A stretch of 64,000 bases of DNA from Hahella sp. HN01 (GCF_018986435.1 NZ_JAHMIN010000008.1:124261-188260); one strand, 5' to 3'; counted from the stretch's first letter, positions 17,704 to 27,175 are shown. Notes: generated by a model not told the origin, from the sequence alone. Made by a program: numbers and translations.

Positions 17704-17724
17704 CGTCATCCGCTGGACGCAAGC

Positions 17725-19662
17725 CTAGCGGATATATTTATACACAGTGTTGCGACTGACGCCCGCCGCCTTGGCGGTCTGGCTTACATTGCCACCGTAT
17801 TCTCTGTATAACCTCACGATCTTCGCTTCCAATTCTTCTTTCGGATTGCGTATCGCCGGTCCATCACCGAAACCATCGACGTCTTCGTTCAGGCTATCTC
17901 CGTCCGGCTCCGCCAGACCAAGGCCATTGAGGTCGTCATAAAAATCATCAGGAATGTGCCAGTCTTCGATCGGGTCGCCATCCGCCATGGCCAGCGCCAC
18001 GCTTAGAATGCTTATCAACTGGCGCACATTGCCCGGCCAGGGGTGGTCCGTCAGCATGGCGAGCACGTCAGCGCTCAATGGATGATAGGTTTCCCCGGCG
18101 CTGCGAGTCAGTCTGCCATGCACATATTCGATCAGTCTGGCTTTATCCGCACGCTCCCGTAATGGCGGCAACTCCAGATTGAGGCCGGAAATACGGTAAT
18201 ACAGGTCTTCTCTAAATGCGCCCCGTTTGACTTCCTCTTTCAACACCCGGTTAGTGGCGGAGATCAATTTGATATCCACAGGGAAGGTTTCCGTGGAACC
18301 CAATGGCGTTACGCAGCGCTCCTGAAGCACCCGCAACAGACGGGCTTGCACTTTGAGGGGCATTTCGCCGATCTCATCCAAAAATAATGTGCCCCGGTGC
18401 GCCTTGCGGATCAGTCCGATGGAGCCTTTGTTGCTGGCGCCGGTAAACGCGCCTTTTTCATATCCGAATAATTCAGACTCCACCAGTTCCGCTGGAATGG
18501 CCGCGCAGTTCACCGCCACCAGCGGAAACGCTTTGCGGGAGCTGTGGTAATGCAGTGAACGTACGAAAATTTCTTTGCCGCTACCGGTCTCGCCATGGAT
18601 CAGAATGGGAATGTCTTTTTCCATGATGCGGTTGGCCTGTTTCGCCATCCGCGCCACCCGTTCATCGCCATGCTCCAGTTCGTGAAAGGGAATGACGTCG
18701 TCCGGCAGTTCTTCCTCCACTATTACCGGCGCAGGCTTTTCCTTTTTACGATAATCCGGAGCGATAATCGCCGCCTGAGGAGGACGTTTAATCATCAGGT
18801 GCATGCGGTATTTGCCCAACGCGGAGACCTCCATCGGCATTCCCTCTGGATGATGCCGCAGTTCCCTCAGCTTGCAATTGAAGATGTCTTCGATGTTCGC
18901 CAAAGCCAGATCATGGGCCAGCATCACTTCCGCGCGACGGTTGGCGGAAATGATGCGCCCTTCCTCATCAATCACAACCAAACCTGACCACGGGCTTTCC
19001 AACGCAGCGATATTCGTGTTGAAGGTGATCAACAGGTGTTCACGCTGGAAGGCGTTGTGAATCAACCGGTTCTCCACACTCAGGGTCATCAGCTTGACCA
19101 TTCCCAGGGTATGATCCTGGGGCAGATAAGCGTCGGAGGAAATGTCCAGCACGCCCACCATCTCTTTCTGCGTATTGAATATCGGCGCCGCGGAGCCGAC
19201 CATGAAACGATTGGCGCGCAGGAAATGTTCATCCCTGCCCACCTGCACCGCTGCGCCCGTGGCGATTGCAGTGCCAATGGCGTTAGTGCCCGCCCCCACC
19301 TCCGTCCAGCGGTTGCCCACTACCAGGCCATGCGCGCATTCCAACGGCGTAAAGCGCTGTTCGCCCCAGGTGTTCAGCACATGCCCGCGCCGATCCGCCA
19401 ATACGATCAGGCAGTTGGAGTTGGACAAAATATGGTCGTAATAAGGCAACACCTCTTTCTGCGTGGTGTTCACCAATAACTGATGCTCTTCCAACAGCGC
19501 TGACACGTCGCCTCTTCTCAAAGCGCCGTATTGCGGCACGCTGTTATGAGTCAGCCCGTATTCTTTACAGCGACGCCAGGAATCCTCGATCAACTCCCTA
19601 TGAGTTCGCGCCGTCCCCTCAGCGGCGAAGACTGATGCGTTTTTATTTTCATCTGAGTCCAT
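17725..19662 (-). CDS. AcoR-type sigma-54-dependent transcriptional activator
   Basis: A 645-residue enhancer-binding protein. The N-terminal region matches the AcoR-type GAF sensor (about 80-200), followed by a PAS-like segment (SGLVVIDEEGRIISANRRAEVML). The AAA+ domain has Walker A GETGSGKE at 357-364, the sigma-54 contact loop GAFTGA at 404-409 and a GTLFLDEIGE Walker B. A Fis-type HTH (GGNVSQTAKAAGVSRNTVYKYI) closes the protein. It is divergent from the glycerol ABC importer. The shared intergenic region has a near-consensus sigma-54 promoter and repeated TGTTCA sites, so it probably activates the importer. The signal is unknown, with glycerol or an oxidation product an obvious guess. Confidence 0.9.
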   Translation of the reverse strand: MDSDENKNASVFAAEGTARTHRELIEDSWRRCKEYGLTHNSVPQYGALRRGDVSALLEEHQLLVNTTQKEVLPYYDHILSNSNCLIVLADRRGHVLNTWGEQRFTPLECAHGLVVGNRWTEVGAGTNAIGTAIATGAAVQVGRDEHFLRANRFMVGSAAPIFNTQKEMVGVLDISSDAYLPQDHTLGMVKLMTLSVENRLIHNAFQREHLLITFNTNIAALESPWSGLVVIDEEGRIISANRRAEVMLAHDLALANIEDIFNCKLRELRHHPEGMPMEVSALGKYRMHLMIKRPPQAAIIAPDYRKKEKPAPVIVEEELPDDVIPFHELEHGDERVARMAKQANRIMEKDIPILIHGETGSGKEIFVRSLHYHSSRKAFPLVAVNCAAIPAELVESELFGYEKGAFTGASNKGSIGLIRKAHRGTLFLDEIGEMPLKVQARLLRVLQERCVTPLGSTETFPVDIKLISATNRVLKEEVKRGAFREDLYYRISGLNLELPPLRERADKARLIEYVHGRLTRSAGETYHPLSADVLAMLTDHPWPGNVRQLISILSVALAMADGDPIEDWHIPDDFYDDLNGLGLAEPDGDSLNEDVDGFGDGPAIRNPKEELEAKIVRLYREYGGNVSQTAKAAGVSRNTVYKYIR

Positions 19663-19699
19663 AGGACCCTCGTCTTTCTGAATGGTGAGCTCGCATGAG

Positions 19700-19780
19700 T
19701 GTTCAATTCGGTGTTCAGGACAGTGTTCAACTGTTCACAAAACAGTCAACCTGTTCAATCATTGTTGTTAAGTGTGAACA
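19700..19780. promoter_or_regulatory. Array of TGTTCA sites, probable activator-binding UAS
   Basis: TGTTCA occurs at 19700, 19712, 19724, 19732 and 19752, and inverted (TGAACA) at 19775. The first three repeat at exactly 12-bp intervals. Further copies lie at 19883 and at 19973, the latter a TGTTC-AAAA-GAACA palindrome. The array lies 140-220 bp upstream of the candidate sigma-54 promoter, a typical distance for an enhancer of an AcoR-type activator. Confidence 0.55.
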
Positions 19781-19919
19781 GTTGTCAACACTTTTCGAAA
19801 TGGAAAATTGTTGTCCAAGCGTTACCTTTCTTTCTCAGCGGCAGCGTTCGCCTCTGCAAATCATTGTTATACCTATCTAATTTGTTCAAGCGGTGACAAA
19901 CGACGGATTTGCAAAAAAG

Positions 19920-19936
19920 TTGGCCCGATGTTTGTA
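19920..19936 (+). promoter_or_regulatory. Candidate sigma-54 promoter of the glycerol ABC operon
   Basis: TTGGCCCGATGTTTGTA matches the -24/-12 consensus TTGGCACG-N4-TTGCW at all but two positions (A to C within the -24 element, C to T in the -12 element). GG-N10-GT spacing is correct. It lies 84 bp upstream of the first importer gene and near a divergent sigma-54 activator gene. Confidence 0.6.
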
Positions 19937-20019
19937 TATATACCTACTCGAAAAAAACAAATTGTTCAAAAGAACATTTACGAACATATTCAAACAAGAA
20001 CAAAGGTGGGATTAGCAAG

Positions 20020-21108
20020 ATGTCCCTTGAGCTTAGAAATGTCAGTCGTATTGTTGACGGCGAGACTTGGATTAACGATGTGAACCTCACATTGAAACCC
20101 GGCTCCTTCAACGTACTCCTAGGCCGCACCCTCGCCGGTAAAACCACCCTCATGCGTTTGATGGCGGGGTTGGATAAACCCAGCAGCGGCAAAATCTTCA
20201 TGAACGGCGTAGACGTTACCGGAGTGCCGGTAAAAGACCGCAATATCTCCATGGTCTACCAGCAGTTCATCAACTACCCCAACCTGACCGTCTACGAAAA
20301 CATCGCGTCTCCTTTGCGCCTCGCCAATATGAGCGAAGCCAAGATCAAGGAGCGGGTGCGTGAGACGGCGTCGATGCTGCACATTGAACCCTACCTGGAC
20401 CGGCTGCCTCTGGCGCTTTCCGGCGGTCAGCAGCAGCGCACGGCGATGGCCCGCGCCCTGGTCAAGGACGCCAACATGGTTCTGTTTGACGAGCCGCTGG
20501 TGAACCTGGACTACAAGCTGCGCGAAGAGCTGCGCCAGGAATTACGGGAGCTGTTCAAAGAACGCAACACCATCGCTGTCTACGCCACCACTGAGCCCAA
20601 CGAAGCCCTGGCTCTGGGCGGCACGACGACAGTTATTCATGAAGGGCGTGTTCTCCAACACGGTCCGACCGCAGAAGTTTACCACCGTCCGCAGGATATT
20701 CTCACTGCGGAAATGTTCAGCGAGCCGCCTATCAATGTAGTTGAAGGCCTGGTGACCGACGAAGAAGTCACCTTCGACGAAACTGTTCATTTCCCGCTGA
20801 ATCAGGATTTGCGCACCCTGAAGCCAGGGCGCTACAAGTTCGGCGTCAGAGCCTCCCATATCGGGCTGGTGCCGCAGAACGACGATGACCTGGAGCTATC
20901 CGTCAATGTCGATCTGGCTGAAATCAGTGGTTCTGAAACCTTCCTGCACGTTCGCAACGATCATATGAGCCTGGTGATGCACCTGTCCGGCGTACACGCT
21001 TACGACGTGGATGAGAGCATCAATATCTATTTCCCCACTCATAAATTGTATGCGTTCGATATGAGCGGACATCTGGTGCAAGCGCCGGTAAGACGCGTTG
21101 GAGTTTAA
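20020..21108 (+). CDS. glpS: Glycerol ABC importer ATPase 1 (GlpS-like)
   Basis: A 362-residue MalK-type ATPase. The ATG at 20020 follows AAAGGTGGG. It has a modified Walker A, GRTLAGKTT, the signature LSGGQQQR, Walker B MVLFDEPLVNL and a C-terminal TOBE-like regulatory domain. Two unequal ATPases followed by two permeases, a small DUF2160 protein and a large binding protein is the layout of the rhizobial glycerol importer GlpSTPQUV. The substrate is therefore inferred as glycerol, supported by glpD and glpK upstream. It is the first gene of the operon behind the sigma-54 promoter. Confidence 0.85.
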   Translation: MSLELRNVSRIVDGETWINDVNLTLKPGSFNVLLGRTLAGKTTLMRLMAGLDKPSSGKIFMNGVDVTGVPVKDRNISMVYQQFINYPNLTVYENIASPLRLANMSEAKIKERVRETASMLHIEPYLDRLPLALSGGQQQRTAMARALVKDANMVLFDEPLVNLDYKLREELRQELRELFKERNTIAVYATTEPNEALALGGTTTVIHEGRVLQHGPTAEVYHRPQDILTAEMFSEPPINVVEGLVTDEEVTFDETVHFPLNQDLRTLKPGRYKFGVRASHIGLVPQNDDDLELSVNVDLAEISGSETFLHVRNDHMSLVMHLSGVHAYDVDESINIYFPTHKLYAFDMSGHLVQAPVRRVGV

Positions 21109-21111
21109 GCC

Positions 21112-22209
21112 ATGGCAGAAATCAGACTATCTCAGTTGGCGCACTCCTATGCGCCCGTCCCCCAAAGCGACGACGACTACGCCATCCGCAAGATGGACCA
21201 CGTCTGGGAGCAAGGGGGCGCTTTCGCGCTGCTAGGCCCTTCCGGCTGCGGCAAGAGCACCCTGTTGAACATTATTTCCGGACTGCTGGCGCCTTCCGAT
21301 GGCGACGTGCTGTTCGACGGTAAACGCGTTAATACGTTGCCGCCGGAAGCCCGTAACATCGCCCAGGTTTTCCAGTTCCCGGTGATTTACGACACCATGA
21401 CCGTGTTCGATAACCTGGCGTTTCCCCTGCGTAACGTGAAAACGCCGGAACACAAGGTCAAAAGCAAAGTTCATGAGATCGCGTCCATTCTGGATCTGAC
21501 TCCATTGCTGGATAAGAAAGCCAAGGGCCTGACCGCGGACGAGAAGCAGAAAGTCTCCATGGGACGCGGCCTGGTGCGGGATGATGTATCCGCCATTCTG
21601 TTCGACGAGCCCCTGACGGTAATTGACCCGCACTTGAAGTGGAAACTGCGCCGCAAGCTGAAGCAGATCCACGAGCAGTTCAACATCACCATGGTGTACG
21701 TCACCCACGACCAGTTGGAAGCCTCCACTTTCGCCGACAAAATCGCGGTGATGTATGAAGGCCAGATCGTGCAGTTCGGCACGCCCCGCGACCTGTTTGA
21801 AGCGCCGAATCACACCTTTGTCGGCTTTTTTATCGGCAGCCCGGGCATGAACCTGGTCAGCGTGGAGCTGACGGAGAATGGCGTCACCTTCGGCGGCGTC
21901 GAACTGCCCATGCGGCCAAAGGTGATGGAGCGTCTGAAACAGATCCGCAGCAACAACATCAAAATCGGCATCCGCCCCGAATTCGTCCATGTCTGGGATG
22001 AAGCCAACGACGAAGCCATGCAGGTTAACGTCAGGTTTGTGGAAGATCTGGGCACCTACAAAATCATGACCTTCTACCTCGGCGGCGTGGAAATGAAAGC
22101 GCGCCTGCAGGAAGACCAGAAAGTGCCGCAAGGCGTCGCTTTCATCAGCTTCCCGGATCAATGGCTCAAGGTCTATGTGGATGAATTCCTGCTGGAGGGC
22201 GACCAATGA
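21112..22209 (+). CDS. glpT: Glycerol ABC importer ATPase 2 (GlpT-like), degenerate signature
   Basis: A 365-residue ATPase with a standard Walker A (GPSGCGKST), Q-loop (QVFQFPVIYDTM) and Walker B (AILFDEPLTVIDP). Its ABC signature LSGGQ is replaced by LTADE in KGLTADEKQKVSMGRGL. In an asymmetric dimer with the first ATPase, only one composite site would then have a normal signature. This degeneration is a family trait of this subunit rather than a mutation, as far as I recall. It begins 3 bp after the first ATPase gene and overlaps the next gene by 4 bp. Here glpT names the ABC ATPase, not the E. coli glycerol-3-phosphate antiporter. Confidence 0.83.
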   Translation: MAEIRLSQLAHSYAPVPQSDDDYAIRKMDHVWEQGGAFALLGPSGCGKSTLLNIISGLLAPSDGDVLFDGKRVNTLPPEARNIAQVFQFPVIYDTMTVFDNLAFPLRNVKTPEHKVKSKVHEIASILDLTPLLDKKAKGLTADEKQKVSMGRGLVRDDVSAILFDEPLTVIDPHLKWKLRRKLKQIHEQFNITMVYVTHDQLEASTFADKIAVMYEGQIVQFGTPRDLFEAPNHTFVGFFIGSPGMNLVSVELTENGVTFGGVELPMRPKVMERLKQIRSNNIKIGIRPEFVHVWDEANDEAMQVNVRFVEDLGTYKIMTFYLGGVEMKARLQEDQKVPQGVAFISFPDQWLKVYVDEFLLEGDQ

Positions 22210-23075
22210 ACAAGGTAGAAAACAATAAGGCCTGGTTTCTGGTATTACCGGTATTCCTGATTGTAGCTTTCTCCGCCATCATTCCGTTGATGACGGTGGT
22301 CAACTATTCCGTGCAAGACATTTTTGACCAGAACACCGCTTACTTCGTCGGCGTTGAGTGGTTCAAGCAAATGCTGAACGACGCCCGTTTGCATGACGCC
22401 TTGGTGCGTCAATTCCTGTTTTCCTTCGCCGTACTGCTGATTGAGATTCCTTTGGGCGTCGGCGTGGCGCTGCTGATGCCGACCAAAGGCAAGGCCGCTT
22501 CCCTGAGCCTGATTCTCATCGCCCTGCCCCTGCTGATTCCCTGGAACGTGGTCGGCACCATCTGGCAGATTTTCGGTCGCGCCGACATCGGCCTCTTTGG
22601 CTGGGGCATCAACGCCATGGGCATTGACTATAACTACGCTGGCGACCCGGTGGACGCATGGCTGACCGTATTGTTGATGGACGTCTGGCACTGGACTCCG
22701 CTGGTGGCGCTGTTGTGCTACTCCGGTCTGCGCGCCATTCCTGAAGTGTATTACCAGGCTGCGCGCATCGACCGCGCCTCACGCTGGGCGGTGTTCCGCT
22801 TCATCCAGCTGCCGAAGCTCACCAACGTACTGATCATCGGCGTGCTGTTGCGGTTCATGGACTCTTTCATGATCTACACCGAGCCGTTCGTATTGACCGG
22901 CGGCGGTCCCGGCAACTCCACCACCTTCCTGAGTCAGTCGTTGACCAAGATGGCGGTTGGACAGTTTGACCTGGGTCCCGCGGCAGCGTTCTCCCTGATC
23001 TACTTCCTCATCATCCTGCTGGTTTGCTGGTTGTTCTACACCACCATCATGCACATCAGCCGCGACGGCCGCTAA
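22206..23075 (+). CDS. glpP: Glycerol ABC importer permease 1
   Basis: A 289-residue permease of the MalF type with six predicted membrane segments and the EAA-like loop YYQAARIDRASRWAVFRFIQLPKL, which docks with the ATPases. Its ATG overlaps the preceding stop (ATGA), indicating coupled translation. Confidence 0.85.
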   Translation: MNKVENNKAWFLVLPVFLIVAFSAIIPLMTVVNYSVQDIFDQNTAYFVGVEWFKQMLNDARLHDALVRQFLFSFAVLLIEIPLGVGVALLMPTKGKAASLSLILIALPLLIPWNVVGTIWQIFGRADIGLFGWGINAMGIDYNYAGDPVDAWLTVLLMDVWHWTPLVALLCYSGLRAIPEVYYQAARIDRASRWAVFRFIQLPKLTNVLIIGVLLRFMDSFMIYTEPFVLTGGGPGNSTTFLSQSLTKMAVGQFDLGPAAAFSLIYFLIILLVCWLFYTTIMHISRDGR

Positions 23076-23088
23076 TGAGGAGTAGGTA

Positions 23089-23979
23089 ATGAGTCAACAA
23101 AACGTAAATCTGGCGGCCAACGTGGCCGCCGAAACAGGCGCCAGGGACTCCGCCAAAGCAACCAGAGGGGTAATGTCTATGTTCAGTCGCAGCAAATTCG
23201 GATTGGTGGCCTACATCGCCTTCGTGCTGCTACCGATCTACTGGCTACTCAATATGTCTCTGAAGACCAATGCGGAGATTCTGGGCGGTTTGAGCCTGTT
23301 TCCACAGGACATCACTTTTGACAACTACATCAAGATCTTCACTGATCCCAGCTGGTACATGGGGTATGTAAACTCCATTTACTATGTGTCTCTGAACATG
23401 ATCATGAGCCTGTTGATCGCGCTGCCGGCGGCCTACGCCTTCAGCCGCTACAAGTTCATCGGCGACAAGCACATGTTCTTCTGGCTGCTTTCCAACCGGA
23501 TGGCGCCGCCGGCGGTATTCCTGCTGCCTTTCTTCCAGTTGTATTCCTCTGTCGGCCTTTTCGACACCCATCTCGCCGTCGCGTTGGCGCACTGTTTGTT
23601 CAACGTGCCGCTGGCTGTGTGGATTCTGGAAGGCTTCATGAGCGGAGTGCCTCGCGAAATCGACGAAACCGCCTATATTGATGGGTACAGTTTTCCGAAA
23701 TTCTTCATCAAAATCTTCATCCCCATGATCCGTTCCGGCATTGGCGTCACAGCATTCTTCTGCTTCATGTTCTCATGGGTGGAGCTGCTTCTGGCGCGGA
23801 CGCTGACCTCTGTGGACGCCAAACCCATCGCAGCCGTCATGACGCGGACCGTCTCCGCATCAGGCATCGATTGGGGTGTGCTCGCAGCCGCAGGCGTCCT
23901 CACTATAGTTCCTGGCGTATTGGTGATCTGGTTCGTCCGTAACCATGTCGCCAAAGGCTTTGCTTTGGGTCGTGTGTAA
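23089..23979 (+). CDS. glpQ: Glycerol ABC importer permease 2
   Basis: A 296-residue MalG-type permease. After a polar N-terminus of about 35 residues it has six membrane segments and the EAA loop REIDETAYIDGYSFPKFFIKIFIPM. The start at 23089 follows GAGGAGTAGGTA. Inner start codons near 23173 and 23179 would remove the polar tail; the strong ribosome site favours 23089. Here glpQ names the ABC permease, not the phosphodiesterase. Confidence 0.85.
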   Translation: MSQQNVNLAANVAAETGARDSAKATRGVMSMFSRSKFGLVAYIAFVLLPIYWLLNMSLKTNAEILGGLSLFPQDITFDNYIKIFTDPSWYMGYVNSIYYVSLNMIMSLLIALPAAYAFSRYKFIGDKHMFFWLLSNRMAPPAVFLLPFFQLYSSVGLFDTHLAVALAHCLFNVPLAVWILEGFMSGVPREIDETAYIDGYSFPKFFIKIFIPMIRSGIGVTAFFCFMFSWVELLLARTLTSVDAKPIAAVMTRTVSASGIDWGVLAAAGVLTIVPGVLVIWFVRNHVAKGFALGRV

Positions 23980-23990
23980 GGGGGTTTTGT

Positions 23991-24263
23991 ATGAACTGGA
24001 TGGCGTGGACTGTACCAACGGCTAGCTTCTTCACCACCATCGTGCTCATTCTGATTGCGATGACGGTTTGGGAGCTGAAGTCACCAAGTATTGAACGTAG
24101 AGGTTTTCTGCCGCTTTTGACCACCCGTGGCGACCGTCTCTTTATCGGGTTGCTCGGCAGCGCCTATATCCACCTGGCATTTGTGGGCTTCACCAGCATG
24201 GCGGTGTGGATAGCGACGATCATTTCCCTTCTTTGGATGGGAATTGTAATGAGGTGGGGGTAA
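23991..24263 (+). CDS. glpU: DUF2160 small membrane protein (GlpU-like)
   Basis: A 90-residue protein with two or three membrane segments and the DUF2160 pattern (WTVPTASFF...WELKSPSIERRGFLP...RGDRLFIGLL). This family is found in glycerol importer operons between the permeases and the binding protein. Its role is not established; it is probably an accessory membrane subunit. Confidence 0.8.
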   Translation: MNWMAWTVPTASFFTTIVLILIAMTVWELKSPSIERRGFLPLLTTRGDRLFIGLLGSAYIHLAFVGFTSMAVWIATIISLLWMGIVMRWG

Positions 24264-24337
24264 ACCGCCCCCTGCGTCATAGGGATTCAAATGGACTTTG
24301 CATGGAAGCCAACCAACTAACAATTAGAGAGGTAGAC

Positions 24338-26098
24338 ATGAAAAAAAATAATAAGGTTAAACTGCCCACCGGACCAATGAAGCTACAGCTGGCCAGCTTA
24401 GCTGCGGCAGTGGCGATGGTCTCAAGTAGTGCGAGCTGGGCGGACCAGTATAGTGACGCAGCGAAGAAATGGGTGGATAGCGAGTTCACCGCTTCAACGC
24501 TGTCGAAAGAAGAACAGATGAAAGAAATGGCGTGGTTCACCGAGGCGGCGAAGCGTTTCCGCGGTATGGAAATCAACGTTGCTTCCGAAACCATCACCAC
24601 TCACGAGTACGAATCCAAAGTACTTGCGAAAGCATTTTATGAAATCACCGGCATCAAGATTAACCACGACCTGATTCAGGAAGGCGACGTGGTCGAAAAA
24701 CTGCAGACTCAGATGCAGTCCGGCCGCAACATCTATGATGGTTACATCAACGATTCCGACTTGATCGGCACCCACTTCCGCTACGGAAAAGTTGTCCCTA
24801 TCTCCGACATGATGGAAGGCGACGGCAAAGACCTGACTCTGCCGACCCTGGACCTGCAGGACTTCATCGGCCTGTCCTTCACCACTGGCCCAGACGGTAA
24901 AATCTATCAGCTACCAGACCAGCAGTTCGCCAACTTGTACTGGTTCCGCTATGACTGGTTCCAGCGCGACGACCTCAAGAAAAAGTTCAAGGAAATCTAC
25001 GGCTATGAGCTGGGGGTTCCCAAGAACTGGTCGGCCTATGAGGACATCGCTGAGTTCTTTACCGACAAGGTCAAAAACATCGACGGTCAGCGCGTTTACG
25101 GCCACATGGATTACGGCAAGAAAGACCCCTCCCTGGGCTGGCGTTTCACTGACGCCTGGTTCTCCATGGCGGGCGCGGGCGACAAAGGACTGCCTAACGG
25201 ACTTCCCGTTGACGAATGGGGCATTCGCGTCGACGGTTGCCGTCCAGTGGGCTCCAGCGTAGAACGCGGCGGCGCCACCAATGGCCCGGCGGCGGTTTAC
25301 GCCACCACTAAATACGTAGACTGGCTGCGTAAATACGCGCCGCCTGAAGCACAGGGCATGACCTTCTCTGAAGCCGGTCCGGTTCCTGCGCAAGGCAACG
25401 TCGCTCAGCAGATCTTCTGGTACACCGCATTTACCGCGGACATGACCAAGCCTGGTCTGCCAGTAGTTAACGCAGACGGCACGCCGAAGTGGCGGATGGC
25501 GCCATCTCCCAGAGGACCTTACTGGGAAGACGGCATGAAGCTGGGCTATCAGGACACCGGTTCCTGGACTTTCTTGAAGTCCACTCCGGATGATCGTCGT
25601 CTGGCGGCATGGTTGTACGCGCAGTTCACCGTAGCCAAAACCGTTTCTCTGAAGAAAACGCTGGTGGGTCTGACTCCTATCCGCGAGTCCGACATCCTGT
25701 CTGAAGACATGACCACTGTGGCGCCGAAACTGGGCGGTCTGATCGAGTTCTATCGCAGCCCGGCCCGTACTCAGTGGACGCCTACCGGCACCAACGTGCC
25801 TGACTATCCGAAACTGGCCCAGTTGTGGTGGCAGTTCATCGCGGAGGCCGCCAACGGCGAGAAGACTCCGCAGCAAGCCTTGGACGGTTTGGCGGAAGCA
25901 CAAGACCGAGTACTACAGCGCCTTGAACGCGCCAATGTACAGGGCGAGTGCGGTCCCAAGCTGAACGAGAAGAAGGACCCGAGCTATTGGCTGAATCAGC
26001 CTGGTTCTCCGAAAGCCAAACTGGCTAACGAGAAACCTAAAGGCGAGACCGTCAGCTATGACGCTCTGATCAAGTCCTGGGAGGACGCACGCAAGTAA
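24338..26098 (+). CDS. glpV: Glycerol ABC importer substrate-binding protein
   Basis: A 586-residue periplasmic binding protein, larger than most of its class, as is usual for this glycerol family. The ATG at 24338 follows AGAGGTAG and gives a signal peptide (LQLASLAAAVAMVSSSASWA-DQ). The solute-binding fold is visible as repeated alpha/beta blocks with conserved WFRYDWFQR and a C-terminal region rich in Trp. It is the last gene of the operon, 74 bp after the DUF2160 gene, and ends at a strong terminator. Confidence 0.87.
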   Translation: MKKNNKVKLPTGPMKLQLASLAAAVAMVSSSASWADQYSDAAKKWVDSEFTASTLSKEEQMKEMAWFTEAAKRFRGMEINVASETITTHEYESKVLAKAFYEITGIKINHDLIQEGDVVEKLQTQMQSGRNIYDGYINDSDLIGTHFRYGKVVPISDMMEGDGKDLTLPTLDLQDFIGLSFTTGPDGKIYQLPDQQFANLYWFRYDWFQRDDLKKKFKEIYGYELGVPKNWSAYEDIAEFFTDKVKNIDGQRVYGHMDYGKKDPSLGWRFTDAWFSMAGAGDKGLPNGLPVDEWGIRVDGCRPVGSSVERGGATNGPAAVYATTKYVDWLRKYAPPEAQGMTFSEAGPVPAQGNVAQQIFWYTAFTADMTKPGLPVVNADGTPKWRMAPSPRGPYWEDGMKLGYQDTGSWTFLKSTPDDRRLAAWLYAQFTVAKTVSLKKTLVGLTPIRESDILSEDMTTVAPKLGGLIEFYRSPARTQWTPTGTNVPDYPKLAQLWWQFIAEAANGEKTPQQALDGLAEAQDRVLQRLERANVQGECGPKLNEKKDPSYWLNQPGSPKAKLANEKPKGETVSYDALIKSWEDARK

Positions 26099-26137
26099 TT
26101 GAAACCTGCCCTCAGCGTTTCAATATCCTGGGAGTTT

Positions 26138-26169
26138 GCCGCTTCTCACTTTGAGAAGCGGCTTTTTTT
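26138..26169 (+). terminator. Strong terminator of the glycerol ABC operon
   Basis: Perfect 11-bp stem GCCGCTTCTCA (26138-26148) with TGAGAAGCGGC (26152-26162), 3-nt loop, then seven Ts. The convergent gene's last codons and stop lie inside this hairpin. Confidence 0.93.
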
Positions 26170-27036
26170 CGTTCTAAGGGAGGAAATTTCTGAGATATCG
26201 ATGGCTGTGGCCTGTTTGCGCCATAGCGTCATATAGCGCTCCACCAGACTCTCCGGCGCTTTCTTATCCACCAGCTCACGCAGTCTCTTGTTAAGGAAAT
26301 CAATCAGTTCCGGATTGTGACAAGGAGATTTTTTCGACACGGTGTAGTAAAGCCCTTCCGAGCTGATAGGGGTCGGCAAATGCTCGATCTCACCTTTGAA
26401 CCCCCTGACCTCGCCGATAGCGTACCCCTGATACAGCTCATAGATCACATAGTCAGTGCGCCCCAGCAACAGGCGCTCAAACGCAAACTCAATTGAACGG
26501 ACTTCTTCAATGTTCAATTGGCGCTCAGCAAATTCATCAAATTCTTGGCCAAAGCTGTTGTTGATCAGAGTATCGCCATGGCGATCTTTGAGGTCCAGCC
26601 AGCTGTTCATTGGAAAGGCTTTGCCTTTTTTTACAAAAATGACGTTGGGCATAATCATCATGGGCGGCTTGATATAGTCCATATAAGTCTGCCGCTCTTC
26701 GGTGATAAAGGCGCCGGTAAGCATATCCACCCGTCCCAGTTGCGCCTCCACCTGGGCCCGGGACCAGGGGCCGACATAACGTGATTCGACTGTGATGTTT
26801 TCCGGCTCCAGCGCGATCTCCAGCAACCTTACGGCTACTCCAATAAGCTGATCCGGGTTATCGCGATCCCGCCATAAGAATGGCGGATACTCGGGATTGC
26901 CGGTCACATTCAGCGTATCGCACACTCCCACGGAAGCGGCGGAGGCTGAGGTGGCGGACAACAACAGCGCTAACGCCAGACCGGCAAGGCGACGAGGCGT
27001 ACGGCTATAGCGGTGAAAACGAGGTGGTGCGCCCAT
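26146..27036 (-). CDS. Periplasmic solute-binding protein, family 3
   Basis: A 296-residue exported protein with the bacterial extracellular solute-binding family 3 fold. It has a signal peptide (LAGLALALLLSATSASA), the early strand VTGNPEYPPFLWRD, and VDMLTGAFITEERQTYMDYIKPPMM where the ligand-contact block normally lies. No permease or ATPase accompanies it. Orphan proteins of this type in gammaproteobacteria often act as sensors or in unlinked transport; the ligand is unknown. Its 3' end overlaps the opposing terminator. Confidence 0.75.
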   Translation of the reverse strand: MGAPPRFHRYSRTPRRLAGLALALLLSATSASAASVGVCDTLNVTGNPEYPPFLWRDRDNPDQLIGVAVRLLEIALEPENITVESRYVGPWSRAQVEAQLGRVDMLTGAFITEERQTYMDYIKPPMMIMPNVIFVKKGKAFPMNSWLDLKDRHGDTLINNSFGQEFDEFAERQLNIEEVRSIEFAFERLLLGRTDYVIYELYQGYAIGEVRGFKGEIEHLPTPISSEGLYYTVSKKSPCHNPELIDFLNKRLRELVDKKAPESLVERYMTLWRKQATAIDISEISSLRTKKSRFSK

Positions 27037-27160
27037 AATTCCCCAAATAAAGCCTTGATGATTTAATTAAATAGTAGTCGATAAATCCCATTCCCGCGTC
27101 GGACCTGGTTGGCCCCCCCCAAAAGGACTTTTCCACGCTATCGTCGCCTCAGCTACTTAT

Positions 27161-27175
27161 TGATAATCATTTTCA
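27161..27175. promoter_or_regulatory. Fur box upstream of exbB
   Basis: TGATAATCATTTTCA matches the 7-1-7 Fur consensus TGATAATCATTATCA at 14 of 15 positions. It lies about 110 bp before the exbB start and implies iron repression of the TonB system. Confidence 0.8.

Noticed and set aside
27100-27130. Run of C's near 27112-27120
   Set aside because: A homopolymer in non-coding DNA; no feature attached.
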